A DNA stretch of 13,290 nucleotides from Candidatus Poribacteria bacterium WGA-3G (GTDB lineage Bacteria > Poribacteria > WGA-4E > WGA-3G), in the NCBI GenBank assembly GCA_000406005.1, contig ASZN01000104.1:1-13290 (forward strand), read 5' to 3'. The notes beneath the pieces were generated by a model. That model was not told the DNA's origin. It did not search any database and saw only the letters and a program-made list of their open reading frames with translations. Every line of letters starts with the position of its first letter. Position 1 is the first letter of the stretch. Of this stretch, positions 1 to 7,380 are shown one piece after another. Position numbers and translations under genes: made by a program.

Positions 1-107
1 GAATAGGAAACTGTTGGTCTCCTGTTCACTTTGAATCTTCTGTAGAATAGGAAACTGTTGGTCTCCTGTTCACTTTGAATCTTCTGTAGAATAGGCTGTT
101 AGCCTGT
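1..107. repeat. Tandem hairpin repeat, 44-bp unit
   Basis: Two identical 44-base units lie at 1-44 and 45-88, followed by a diverged third unit from 89. Each unit contains a stem-loop with a GTT loop. In unit 1 the arms are 6-12 and 16-22, with one A/C mismatch and one G/T wobble. In the third unit the arms are AGGCT (93-97) and AGCCT (101-105) around GTT (98-100), extendable by a wobble and an A/T pair to 7 bp. The same GTT-loop hairpin recurs at 13211-13290. Another partial copy (TTAGCCTGTTCTATAG) follows at 122-137. No coding potential is evident. It could be transcribed as a 3' UTR structure of a gene left of the window. Confidence 0.85.
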
Positions 108-133
108 TCACTTTATCGGGATTAGCCTGTTCT

Positions 134-229
134 ATAGTTGGCACGCCAGACGCGCCACAGATGGGAAGAACTTATGCACACGAAGCCCCGCCGCCGAATT
201 TAGATTTAGACGAGTTCTACACGGAATAG
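134..229 (+). pseudogene. Possible 3' remnant of a truncated gene
   Basis: An open frame runs from the repeat at about 95 to a TAG at 227-229. Its last 32 residues (VGTPDAPQMGRTYAHEAPPP, then NLDLDEFYTE) look like a real acidic protein C-terminus rather than random sequence. A 22-residue ORF could start at ATG 161, but no Shine-Dalgarno sequence precedes it. The frame is closed upstream by TAG 92-94 inside the hairpin repeat. One reading is that the repeat replaced the 5' part of a gene. Alternatively it is a tiny gene or chance. I do not recognise the family. Confidence 0.25.
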
Positions 230-266
230 AAAAAACGTAATAGTACGAATTAGTGAGGTCAATCAA

Positions 267-1403
267 ATGACATTCTCGAAAAAAAGTTTTTTCATCATCG
301 GTTGCGTCGGACTTCTTGTTCTTATTTATTTTTTCTTGAGAGGGACGACACCACAGGATATAGTGAAAGTCTATAAGCACACGCCCGTCTCGAAACGAGC
401 TGAAGTCAAAGGGGTAACAGACGTATCATCTGACACTTCAACATCAGCAAAATCAGCAAAATATGTGCATCAGAAGTCTATTGGAGAGATGCAGCATCCA
501 CATTCACATCCTCACGAAGCACCAAGTGCGACATTTATTCTGTCTCTCAGAGAACGTGTTGATGAAAACAGTTCACAGACGATGCACCGTTTGCTGGCGT
601 ATGTAGAATCTGAAGATGGTCAGGCTTTTTTTGATAGTCTTCCACACCCAGACGAGATATTTGAAAAAATGAAAAGTTTTGGTGCCTTCAAAAATACGCC
701 GGAGCGTCAAGCATACACAGACCGTCTCTATCGCCAACACTTCCCGACGGGGACAGTGGATGATTATGAGCCGTTCATACGAGAGCGCATCCGGGAAGTC
801 GTTCTGGAGTATGAGCTCCATAAAGCTGAGAAACTACGGACATGGGAAAATATTGATGTGCTCGTCGCATTCAGCACAGAGGATAAGGTGCAAGCGTGGT
901 TGGAAAAAAAGTTCGGTCCCGATCCGAGGCCGTTGCAAAAATGGGTTTTTTCGACGTTTGAAGACATCCGCCTCGCCGAGCAGGAAAAGTCTTTCGCATC
1001 CGAGAATCCCCATCTGCCCCAACTCAATAGTGATCTGCCAAGGCGTGAACCGCTAACACCGCAAACAGTGTTACCATCCGAAGATGAGCAAACACCACAG
1101 GAGAGTGGGAAGAATACAAAGATGCCTTTAGATGTTCAAGATGTGCCCAGAAATACACCTGATGCACTTCAGCAACTTCCTGAGACCTCAACCCTCATAC
1201 CGACGACGACCACGCAAGCCGAACTTGAGAAACAATTTCAGACGCAGCTCCGTAAATCCTACACCCCGGATCGGATCAAACGCGCTATGACAACCCTGAA
1301 CCGCTATGGTCCTGAAGAAGGTCTCCGTCGTCTGAAAGCATCAGATAAAGAAGTCGCCGAACACATAGAGAGAATGATTCGGCAAAATAAGGAGAACGAC
1401 TAA
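267..1403 (+). CDS. Membrane-anchored protein of unknown function
   Basis: The 378-residue product has a short basic N-terminus followed by one hydrophobic segment (about residues 8-24), so it is probably anchored in the cytoplasmic membrane with the rest outside. A low-complexity linker rich in Ser/Thr and His follows, including HPHSHPHE at residues 77-84, which could bind metal. Residues 90-240 are predominantly charged and look helical. A second Pro/Thr-rich linker spans about 250-325, and a basic helical tail with repeated Arg/Lys closes the protein. GAGGT at 255-259 lies 7 bases before the ATG, which supports this start. No enzyme motif is visible and I do not recognise the family. It is separated from sppA by 438 bases and an independent promoter, so it is likely its own transcription unit. 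Confidence 0.8.
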   Translation: MTFSKKSFFIIGCVGLLVLIYFFLRGTTPQDIVKVYKHTPVSKRAEVKGVTDVSSDTSTSAKSAKYVHQKSIGEMQHPHSHPHEAPSATFILSLRERVDENSSQTMHRLLAYVESEDGQAFFDSLPHPDEIFEKMKSFGAFKNTPERQAYTDRLYRQHFPTGTVDDYEPFIRERIREVVLEYELHKAEKLRTWENIDVLVAFSTEDKVQAWLEKKFGPDPRPLQKWVFSTFEDIRLAEQEKSFASENPHLPQLNSDLPRREPLTPQTVLPSEDEQTPQESGKNTKMPLDVQDVPRNTPDALQQLPETSTLIPTTTTQAELEKQFQTQLRKSYTPDRIKRAMTTLNRYGPEEGLRRLKASDKEVAEHIERMIRQNKEND

Positions 1404-1773
1404 GATGAATCCGATGTGCAGCGGACCACATCCCGCCAAGGTAACAACAGGCACGAAAACAACAATCCGATAACCTTGGACAAATCAACAAAAATTTCAT
1501 AGTAACTCGTTTTAAATGCCAAAACCAAAAACGCCTGTAAATCCACACCACCACTAAGTTTGTAAGCAAAACGAATAGAACCTTAAAACCGTAATTTCAT
1601 AGTTACGAAAAAATTGATACGGTTCACAACACCGTGAAAACCAATGCTACACCTTACTTCGTAGCGGTCCCCGAAACACGCCTTCGGATCCTTACTATGA
1701 AATTTCATAACTCTCATAGAAACGCAGACAACAATCGACAAAATATTTACACACCCCATAAAAAATTTGCGAC
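1404..1773. other. Intergenic spacer, no gene seen
   Basis: I find no convincing gene here on either strand. The plus strand is rich in A and C. Small palindromes occur: CGTAA/TTACG at 1590-1594 and 1603-1607, and a perfect 14-base palindrome TATGAAATTTCATA at 1696-1709. The word AATTTCATA recurs around 1494, 1593 and 1701. The palindrome lies about 65 bases upstream of the sppA -35 box, which would suit an upstream regulator site, but nothing else supports that. Confidence 0.5.
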
Positions 1774-1802
1774 TTGACACAATCCCCTTCTTGTGATAAA
1801 AT
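1774..1802 (+). promoter_or_regulatory. Sigma70-type promoter of sppA
   Basis: A perfect -35 hexamer TTGACA (1774-1779) is followed after exactly 17 bases by TAAAAT (1797-1802), one mismatch from the -10 consensus. TGA directly before it gives an extended -10 (TGn). Transcription would begin near 1809, leaving a leader of about 33 bases before the sppA ATG. The leader carries GAAGGA at 1829-1834, 7 bases from the start codon. Confidence 0.8.
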
Positions 1803-1841
1803 AACAGTGCTAAGTCAGATACCAAAAAGAAGGACAGACTC

Positions 1842-3677
1842 ATGAAACTATTACAAACATGCACATCTCTGTTGGTATTGTTGCTCCTCGTTTCACCGAT
1901 ATTCGCTGAGGAAGCGGCAGAAACCGAGACAACGCTTCCTATCAAAAAATATGCTGAATTCACACTGAGTGGCACCTACACCGATACCAAAGTCGTCAGC
2001 ACCTTTGGCACCTCCTCAACAAAGACACTCCGAGGACTCTTTAAAAAATTAGACGCACTCAAGACGGACGATGATCTCGCCGGGGTTATCTTCAAAATAA
2101 ATGGTGTCAGTTTAGGGTGGGCAACACTCCAAGAAATCCGAAACAAACTAAACGAATTCCGGGAAACAGAAAAAGAGACAATCGCTTATCTCGAAAGCGG
2201 CGGAAATGCCGAATATCTCCTCGCCGCTACGATGAATCACGTTGTCCTGATGCCTGCCGGTAGTCTCAATTTAACCGGCTTACGCGCCGAAGTCCTCTTC
2301 TACAAAGGGCTGCTCGGCAAATTGGACATTGAGGCAGACATGTTAGCAATGGGGAAATACAAATCCGGTGTTGAACCGTATCTACGGGACAGTATGTCGG
2401 ATGCCTTTCGTGAGTCGATGACGGCTTTACTTGACGATCTGTACGCCCAACTACTAAACTATATCGCTGAGAGTCGAGACGGTATCTCCACAGAAGATGC
2501 AGCGGATTTAATCAATCGCGGCCCCTTCACAGCCGAAGAGGCAAAGCAGGAGAAATTGGTCGATGCCCTGCAATACTACGACGAATTCGTCGAAACACTA
2601 AAAGCAGCATCTGAGGACGAAGAGGTTCAGGTCGGCAAACCCGGATCTGAACGTGAACGAAAAGTACCCGATATGAACAGTTTCGCTGGTCTAATGCAGC
2701 TCCTCAGTATATTAAGTCCACCCCAACGTGCACAAGCTGCCGCAGAAAATCAGATCGCCCTGATCTATGCCAGTGGGGCCATTTTACCGGACATTGATTC
2801 CGTCTTCACGCCAATGTCGGTGGTTACACCGAAAGCACTAAAGAAAGCGTTTGAGAAGGCACGCACCGACGATTCCGTTCGCGCAGTCGTGTTCCGTATA
2901 GACAGCCCGGGCGGCTCCGCACTCGCTTCTGACTTAATATGGCGAGAGGTGATGCGCACACAACGCGAGAAACCGGTCGTTGTCTCTATGGGGAATGTCG
3001 CTGCGTCGGGCGGCTACTATATAGCCATGGCAGCAGGGACAATCATCGCACAACCCAGCACACTGACGGGTTCGATCGGTGTCTTCGGCGGTAAACTGAA
3101 TCTCAAAGGACTCTATAACAAAGCCGGTCTGACAAAGGAGATTATCGCACACGGTCAGAACGCTACCCTCTACTCCGACTACGGCGGTTTTACGCCGACT
3201 GAACGTGAACGCGTCGAAAAGATGATGCGAACCATCTATGAAGATTTCGTCAACAAAGCCGCATCCGGCAGAAGCAAATCTTTTGACGACATTGACGAGA
3301 TCGCACAAGGACGCGTCTGGACAGGCAGACAGGCGCAGGAACTCGGACTCGTTGATGAACTCGGCGGACTCGATGACGCACTCTCTATTGCCAAGAAACA
3401 GGCAGGTTTTACTGAAGACGACAAAGTTAACCTCATCGTGCTACCGAAGCAGCGACCCCTTTTTGAACAACTCATAGAACAGATGATTGAGGATACGGAA
3501 GGTTCAATCCGTACGGACTGGGTAACCCAATTTCCCCTACAATTGGCTTCCAGGCATCCGATGCTGTCTATGTTAGGAAAGCAGTCGCAACACCTCCTCG
3601 CTTGGCTAAGTCTATTCGGTTTTGAAGGTGGCACACAAGTTGTAACAATCTTACCTTATGATATTTCAATTCGGTGA
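1842..3677 (+). CDS. sppA: Signal peptide peptidase SppA, 67K type (peptidase S49)
   Basis: This is a membrane-associated or exported serine protease that degrades cleaved signal peptides and other membrane-embedded fragments. It has the tandem-domain 67K architecture, and at 611 residues it is close to E. coli SppA (about 618). The N-terminal S49 domain (about 90-260) carries the KYKSGVEP motif, with K174 the expected general base. The C-terminal domain (about 300-480) carries NVAASGGYY, with S389 the nucleophile. These correspond to the Ser/Lys dyad of E. coli SppA. The N-terminus (residues 1-22, ending SPIFA) looks like a cleavable signal sequence rather than the usual anchor. GAAGGA lies 7 bases upstream and a strong promoter sits at 1774-1802. 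The stop codon lies just before the dioxygenase start, so the two genes are probably co-transcribed and translationally coupled. Confidence 0.95.
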   Translation: MKLLQTCTSLLVLLLLVSPIFAEEAAETETTLPIKKYAEFTLSGTYTDTKVVSTFGTSSTKTLRGLFKKLDALKTDDDLAGVIFKINGVSLGWATLQEIRNKLNEFRETEKETIAYLESGGNAEYLLAATMNHVVLMPAGSLNLTGLRAEVLFYKGLLGKLDIEADMLAMGKYKSGVEPYLRDSMSDAFRESMTALLDDLYAQLLNYIAESRDGISTEDAADLINRGPFTAEEAKQEKLVDALQYYDEFVETLKAASEDEEVQVGKPGSERERKVPDMNSFAGLMQLLSILSPPQRAQAAAENQIALIYASGAILPDIDSVFTPMSVVTPKALKKAFEKARTDDSVRAVVFRIDSPGGSALASDLIWREVMRTQREKPVVVSMGNVAASGGYYIAMAAGTIIAQPSTLTGSIGVFGGKLNLKGLYNKAGLTKEIIAHGQNATLYSDYGGFTPTERERVEKMMRTIYEDFVNKAASGRSKSFDDIDEIAQGRVWTGRQAQELGLVDELGGLDDALSIAKKQAGFTEDDKVNLIVLPKQRPLFEQLIEQMIEDTEGSIRTDWVTQFPLQLASRHPMLSMLGKQSQHLLAWLSLFGFEGGTQVVTILPYDISIR

Positions 3678-3681
3678 CTTT

Positions 3682-4497
3682 ATGAACACCCATAACGATC
3701 TTCACATTGACATAACTAAAGAACAGATTGCTTTCTTTCAAGAGAACGGATACCTGAGCATCCCGCGCATCACAACCGATGAAGAGGTAGAATGGCTCAA
3801 AGGGATTTACGATGAACTCTTCACCGAACGGACAGGCGAAGTAGAGGGACGCTATTTCGATCTTGCCGGTCCACGTGCACATACCGGAAAGGAGACGTTG
3901 CCACAGGTATTGGGTCCAGAGGCGCAATTCCCTGAACTCCGTGAAACGGTCTATTTTCGGAACGCGCAACGGCTCGCAGCACAGTTGCTTGATGTAGAAG
4001 CCGAAAAGGTCGGCGGCGGCGGACACATGATCTTGAAACCCGCACACTACGGCAATGAAACACCCTGGCATCAAGACGAGGCGTACTGGAATCCCGAAAT
4101 CCGTCCGCATAGCCTAAGTGTCTGGCTCCCGCTTGATAAGGCGACTATTGAAAGTGGGTGTCTCCAATTTATTCCGAAATCGAACAAAGGAGAGGTCCGT
4201 TGGCATCGGCATATCAACGACGATCCGCTTGTACACGGGTTAGTGACAGATGATGTTGACGTATCAGAAGCAGTCGCTTGCCCCATACCAGCTGGTGGTG
4301 CGACGTTCCATCACTGCCGGACGCTGCACTACTCTGCACCGAATAGCACGGCAGAAGTCCGTAGAGCCTATATTCTTGTCTTTAGCGGTCCTCCACAAAA
4401 ATTGGATAAACCGGCACACCGTCCGTGGCAAAAGGAGGAGCAGGAAGCACTCGCAAAACTGAAATCGTTAGCCGCACTGAACCGCAAGGAAAAATAA
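3682..4497 (+). CDS. Phytanoyl-CoA dioxygenase (PhyH) family protein
   Basis: This is a probable cytoplasmic non-haem Fe(II)/2-oxoglutarate-dependent oxygenase, substrate unknown. The iron-binding HxD is visible in WHQDEAYW (H130 and D132, numbered from ATG 3682) and the distal His in TLHYSAPN (H216). The following RRAY (R227/R228) is placed to bind the 2-oxoglutarate carboxylate. The N-terminal part (TKEQIAFFQENGYLSIPRI) is the usual PhyH opening. Its 271 residues suit the family. The start is uncertain: ATG 3682 fits the family N-terminus but has only GGTGA four bases upstream, overlapping the sppA stop. ATG 3658 would add eight residues and overlap sppA by 20 bases without a ribosome site. 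The last codons (LNRKEK, 4479-4497) coincide with a copy of the dispersed AACCGCAAGG repeat, so the C-terminus seems repeat-derived. Confidence 0.9.
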   Translation: MNTHNDLHIDITKEQIAFFQENGYLSIPRITTDEEVEWLKGIYDELFTERTGEVEGRYFDLAGPRAHTGKETLPQVLGPEAQFPELRETVYFRNAQRLAAQLLDVEAEKVGGGGHMILKPAHYGNETPWHQDEAYWNPEIRPHSLSVWLPLDKATIESGCLQFIPKSNKGEVRWHRHINDDPLVHGLVTDDVDVSEAVACPIPAGGATFHHCRTLHYSAPNSTAEVRRAYILVFSGPPQKLDKPAHRPWQKEEQEALAKLKSLAALNRKEK

Positions 4498-4554
4498 GAA
4501 TAACCTAAGTTGCTACTAACAAATTTTGGTGTTTTGTTTTTCAAGTCCTTTCTT

Positions 4555-4584
4555 CACCCCGTAGGGGTGCTATGTCTATAGAAG
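4555..4584. repeat. CACCCC-GTA-GGGGTG hairpin with conserved flank
   Basis: A perfect 6-bp GC-rich inverted repeat (4555-4560 and 4564-4569) with a GTA loop is followed by CTATGTCTATAG. Similar ACCCC-loop-GGGGT hairpins with a TATGTTTATAG-like flank are, as I recall, dispersed in several environmental bacterial lineages. No U-rich tract follows, so it is not a standard terminator for the upstream gene, although it lies 58 bases after its stop. Confidence 0.6.
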
Positions 4585-4749
4585 CAGCTTGAAACGAAGT
4601 GGAAAGCGGATCTACGGAAAGGAACATTAAACACTCAACCCACCTCAACGAACCGCAAGGAAAGTTTAAAAAACGAACCGCAAGGAAAGTTTAAAAAACG
4701 AACCGCAAGGAAAGTTTAAAAAACGAACCGCAAGGAAAGTTTAAAAAAT
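4584..4749 (+). repeat. Dispersed AACCGCAAGG element, copy A, with four tandem 25-bp units
   Basis: The 5' part (about 4584-4650: CTTGAAACGAAGTGGAAAG, then GCGGATCTACGGAAAGGAAC) matches the start of copy B at 7428 and, less well, copy C at 11713. The 3' part is four perfect tandem 25-base units (4650-4674, 4675-4699, 4700-4724, 4725-4749), each containing AACCGCAAGGAAAG and an A-run. Units 1-3 end in AACG across the junction, whereas unit 4 ends in AATG, which is the start codon of the next gene (4748). AAGGA at 4732-4736 is the likely ribosome site, 11 bases from that ATG. Each CC-GCAA-GG could form a minimal GNRA tetraloop. Confidence 0.9.
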
Positions 4750-5767
4750 GAAAATCGTTTGTACTGGTATCAGTTGTTCCGGACGCAAAGAGTTGATGGC
4801 AAACTTTAAAATACTCTGCATGAAAAAGAAGTTAAACATCGGCTTCTTCAACGTCGGAGATGTTATGCACCGCGCCGCCGCTGAATCACGTGTCCATTTC
4901 ACAGAAAAGGTTCTCGACTCAGACCCAGCAGTCTTGTCCTTGGCGCGGCGTACCGCTTTCTATGAAATTGCCCGACGCGCAGAATCCTATGAGCATGTTA
5001 TCGTCGGGTTACACGCCTGTTTCCGATGGCGTGGGAGTCTCGTCGAAGGGTTCTCCTTTAAAGATATTGAGATTCTCCTACCGGACCTCTTGATTAACGT
5101 CGTCGATAATATCACCGATATATCCGCACGGATGAAGGAAAGCGCGCAATGGTCAGGTATGGATAATGCAACGCTCAACGTCTGGTTAGACGAGGAAGAG
5201 TTCTTGACGAGACAAGTCGCACATTTCACAGAGAAACCGCACTATACCGTCGCACGGCAACACGATCTTGAGAACTTCTATGAACTCCTCTTTTCACCGA
5301 AGCCGAAATTTTACCTCAGTTATCCGATCACACTCTTAAGAGATACGCCGCAAGAAATTGACAAAATCCGAGAAATCGGCGAAAAACTGAGCCGTTCGTT
5401 CATCGTTTTTGACCCGCTCACGATTAAAGATATGGCACTCGTAACCGCTGGCGGAGATGGAAATGTACCCACAACGATGGGTGAGATGGACGACGGCGTG
5501 ATTGAGCAAATCAAGACACGAACAATCTCAAGGGATTACCAGTTTGTCCATCAGAGCGATTTTGTCGTCGTCATCTATCCGACAGACAAATTATCTCCCG
5601 GTGTTCTCAGCGAGATGAACTACGCAACCCGTCATAACAAACCGGTGTATGCAGTTTATACCGGAACGCGGAGCATCTTCTTTGAGAACCTATGCGACCG
5701 GATTTTCGACTCCTACGAGGAACTGGTGGATTTTCTACAAGAAACCTACAAAACAGAGAAAAATTAA
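4748..5767 (+). CDS. P-loop kinase-like / nucleoside 2-deoxyribosyltransferase-like fusion protein
   Basis: The 339-residue protein looks like two domains. Residues 1-175 begin with a beta strand and a P-loop-like turn (MKIVCTGISCSGRKEL), as in NMP/adenylate-kinase-type ATPases. The Walker A is non-canonical: G7-xxxx-G12 is followed by R13-K14-E15 instead of K-S/T, so ATP binding is unproven. Residues 185-339 resemble the nucleoside 2-deoxyribosyltransferase / nucleotide N-glycosidase fold: KFYLSYPIT (187-195), SDFVVVIYP (270-278) and SPGVLSEMNYATRHNKPVYA (283-302). E289 fits the catalytic Glu and D271 a substrate-binding acid. The role may be nucleotide salvage or cleavage of a nucleotide-like ligand. 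The ATG is created in the last unit of a tandem repeat. The next gene follows after 23 bases. Confidence 0.7.
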   Translation: MKIVCTGISCSGRKELMANFKILCMKKKLNIGFFNVGDVMHRAAAESRVHFTEKVLDSDPAVLSLARRTAFYEIARRAESYEHVIVGLHACFRWRGSLVEGFSFKDIEILLPDLLINVVDNITDISARMKESAQWSGMDNATLNVWLDEEEFLTRQVAHFTEKPHYTVARQHDLENFYELLFSPKPKFYLSYPITLLRDTPQEIDKIREIGEKLSRSFIVFDPLTIKDMALVTAGGDGNVPTTMGEMDDGVIEQIKTRTISRDYQFVHQSDFVVVIYPTDKLSPGVLSEMNYATRHNKPVYAVYTGTRSIFFENLCDRIFDSYEELVDFLQETYKTEKN

Positions 5768-5790
5768 TAAAAAATTAAAGGTTTTGTCCG

Positions 5791-6327
5791 ATGATTTTAG
5801 CACATTACACGACTGACGAAGCTAATTACAATGAATGTCTGAAAAGGGGTACGATTGTTCCGACGAAAGAGTGGTATGGTAAAAAACTTTTTGCCGAGGA
5901 TTTTTTGGCTGGCGATCACAAGTACGTCTTTTTGCTTGTCAATGAACGTTATGTCGCACTTGATGAAGAGGGTGAGGATAACAGTTTCGGCTTTATCTTA
6001 GATGCCGAATCGTTGGTCGAGAAAAACAGTGCCCTTGTCGGACCCGATCTGTTAAACGAATATCGAGTACTCCTCAACGAGTGTGCAACGCACACTGTTC
6101 TACACAGTTCCACATTAAAAAATGTTCAACTGCTCGTTCGAGGTATCCTCGCAGGTGATACCAACGAACCCGGGGTTACTGAGACGGTGCTGCTTTTCAG
6201 GGAGCGCGCAACCGAACTTCAAAACGAGCGTCGCTGCCGCGGAGAAGCCGCACTGAAACTTTTGAAAGAATCATCAGGGCCATTAGAATTGCTCGTGAAC
6301 GTTGCTGCGCCATCAACCGATAATTGA
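5791..6327 (+). CDS. Small protein of unknown function (ADP-ribosyltransferase-like start)
   Basis: The 178-residue soluble protein is preceded by AAAGG (5777-5781) nine bases from the ATG. It opens with AHYTT followed by CLKRGTIVPT (residues 4-26). This resembles the first His-Tyr-Thr strand and 'Ile-x-x-Gly' turn of ADP-ribosyltransferase-fold proteins such as the DarT or Tpt1 groups. A central YVFLLVNERYVAL strand and FGFILDAESL follow, then an Ala/Leu/Glu-rich helical C-terminus. The catalytic Glu or second His of that fold cannot be assigned, so the link is a guess. It sits 23 bases after the kinase/deoxyribosyltransferase fusion and 18 bases before rimK, consistent with one operon. No signal peptide or membrane segment is seen. 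Confidence 0.6.
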   Translation: MILAHYTTDEANYNECLKRGTIVPTKEWYGKKLFAEDFLAGDHKYVFLLVNERYVALDEEGEDNSFGFILDAESLVEKNSALVGPDLLNEYRVLLNECATHTVLHSSTLKNVQLLVRGILAGDTNEPGVTETVLLFRERATELQNERRCRGEAALKLLKESSGPLELLVNVAAPSTDN

Positions 6328-6345
6328 AAGAAACGATTGACCTTT

Positions 6346-7227
6346 ATGAAGATCGCCATCCTTTCACGGGGACCTCAAAACCACTCGACGCTTAGCCTCA
6401 GTGACGCTGCCCGCAATGCAGGACACACCGCAGTAATTTTAGACCCCTTCGGTTTCTACCTCCACGTCGGCGGTACCGGCAACCGCATCACATATCACGG
6501 GAAACCGGTAGCGGATATTGATGTCCTCTTGCCACGACTCAGCCGCACGACAGCGCAATACGGCGAAGAAGTGATAGCGCATTTTGAATGGATTCGGACA
6601 CCTGTCGTCAATCGTTCAAAAGCGATTGCGACAGCACGACACAAATTCCGTTCCCTACGTATCCTGGCACAGCACGGCTTGCCTATCCCACCGAGTCTCA
6701 CCGTCGGTTCCGCCGCGTTTTTAGAAAACGCCGTAGCCGAAATGGGAGATTATCCGTTTATTTTAAAACCGTTTTACGGCACACACGGCAGAGGTCTTAT
6801 GTTGTTAGACACACCGACATCGCTCACTTCAGCCGTGGACGCATTATGTGATCTCCATCACGATTATGTGATTCAGTCTTTCATTAAGGAAGCGGGTGGT
6901 GTTGACATCCGTGTTCTCGTCGTCGGTGGTGAAGCGATTGCTGCGATGAAAAGGAGCGCGCCGCCTGGCGAATTCCGCGCAAATATTCACAAAGGCGCGT
7001 CAGGAGAAGCCGTCACGCTACCCGAAGAATATACACGTCTCGCTATAAAAGCGACGACCGCACTCGAATTAGAGATAGCAGGCGTTGATCTATTGGAAAC
7101 AGACAAAGGTCCCATCGTCTTGGAAGTCAACCCGTCACCCGGATTTGAAGAACTACAATCGGTCACCGGCATAGACATCGCTGCTGCGATTATTGAATTT
7201 GCGACGAAATTCGCAGAAAGGAAATAG
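6346..7227 (+). CDS. rimK: RimK-type alpha-L-glutamate ligase (ATP-grasp)
   Basis: This is an ATP-grasp enzyme of the RimK family, which ligates L-glutamate (or a related amino acid) through an acyl-phosphate. In E. coli RimK adds glutamates to the C-terminus of ribosomal protein S6. From ATG 6346 the product is 293 residues and aligns with E. coli RimK from the first residues (MKIAILSRG). ATP-grasp features are PFILKPFYGTHGRG (about 137-150, K141), a DIR strand (187-189), MKRSAPPGEFRANIHKGASG (201-220) and the metal site D248, E260, N262 in VLEVNPSPG. A TTG at 6337 would add three residues. The agreement with E. coli numbering favours the ATG, though it lacks a strong ribosome site. No rpsF is nearby, so the substrate may differ from S6. 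Confidence 0.88.
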   Translation: MKIAILSRGPQNHSTLSLSDAARNAGHTAVILDPFGFYLHVGGTGNRITYHGKPVADIDVLLPRLSRTTAQYGEEVIAHFEWIRTPVVNRSKAIATARHKFRSLRILAQHGLPIPPSLTVGSAAFLENAVAEMGDYPFILKPFYGTHGRGLMLLDTPTSLTSAVDALCDLHHDYVIQSFIKEAGGVDIRVLVVGGEAIAAMKRSAPPGEFRANIHKGASGEAVTLPEEYTRLAIKATTALELEIAGVDLLETDKGPIVLEVNPSPGFEELQSVTGIDIAAAIIEFATKFAERK

Positions 7228-7236
7228 TTATAACTG

Positions 7237-7374
7237 TTATAGTAGATTTTGAAGATATATTTACACTTTAAACAGACAATATCTCCGTACTCCCGACTGC
7301 AGAGTTTTTGCTGGGGTGTTTCTTTAGGGTTTGTAACCCCGCCACTATGAAATTAATTACAGAATCTACTATAA
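7237..7374. mobile_element. MITE-like element with 15-bp terminal inverted repeats
   Basis: TTATAGTAGATTTTG (7237-7251) and CAGAATCTACTATAA (7360-7374) are inverted repeats with one mismatch, bounding 138 bases without a gene. TA lies within each end, which fits the TA target duplication of IS630/Tc1-type transposases, but the family assignment is inference. Internal stems include AGATAT/ATATCT (7253-7258 and 7279-7284) and GGGTT-TGT-AACCC (7327-7339). No transposase is encoded, so it would depend on one elsewhere. It sits ten bases after the rimK stop and could form a strong hairpin in the transcript. Confidence 0.7.
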
Positions 7375-7380
7375 GAAAAC

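Noticed and set aside
1285..1975. Minus-strand open frames of 94 and 130 codons across the spacer before sppA.
   Set aside because: They overlap real plus-strand genes and the sppA promoter, have no ribosome site, and their products look random (Cys/Ser-rich, no motifs).
3236..4110. Minus-strand open frames of 132 and 180 codons under sppA and the dioxygenase gene.
   Set aside because: They are shadows of two strongly supported genes on the other strand and show no protein motifs of their own.
4650..4749. Tandem 25-bp units considered as a CRISPR array.
   Set aside because: The units are directly contiguous with no unique spacers, and no cas genes are present.
4748..7227. Three-gene set called outright as a defence or toxin-antitoxin system.
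   Set aside because: Only fold-level resemblance is visible. RimK-type ligases have housekeeping roles, and no recognised defence gene is adjacent.
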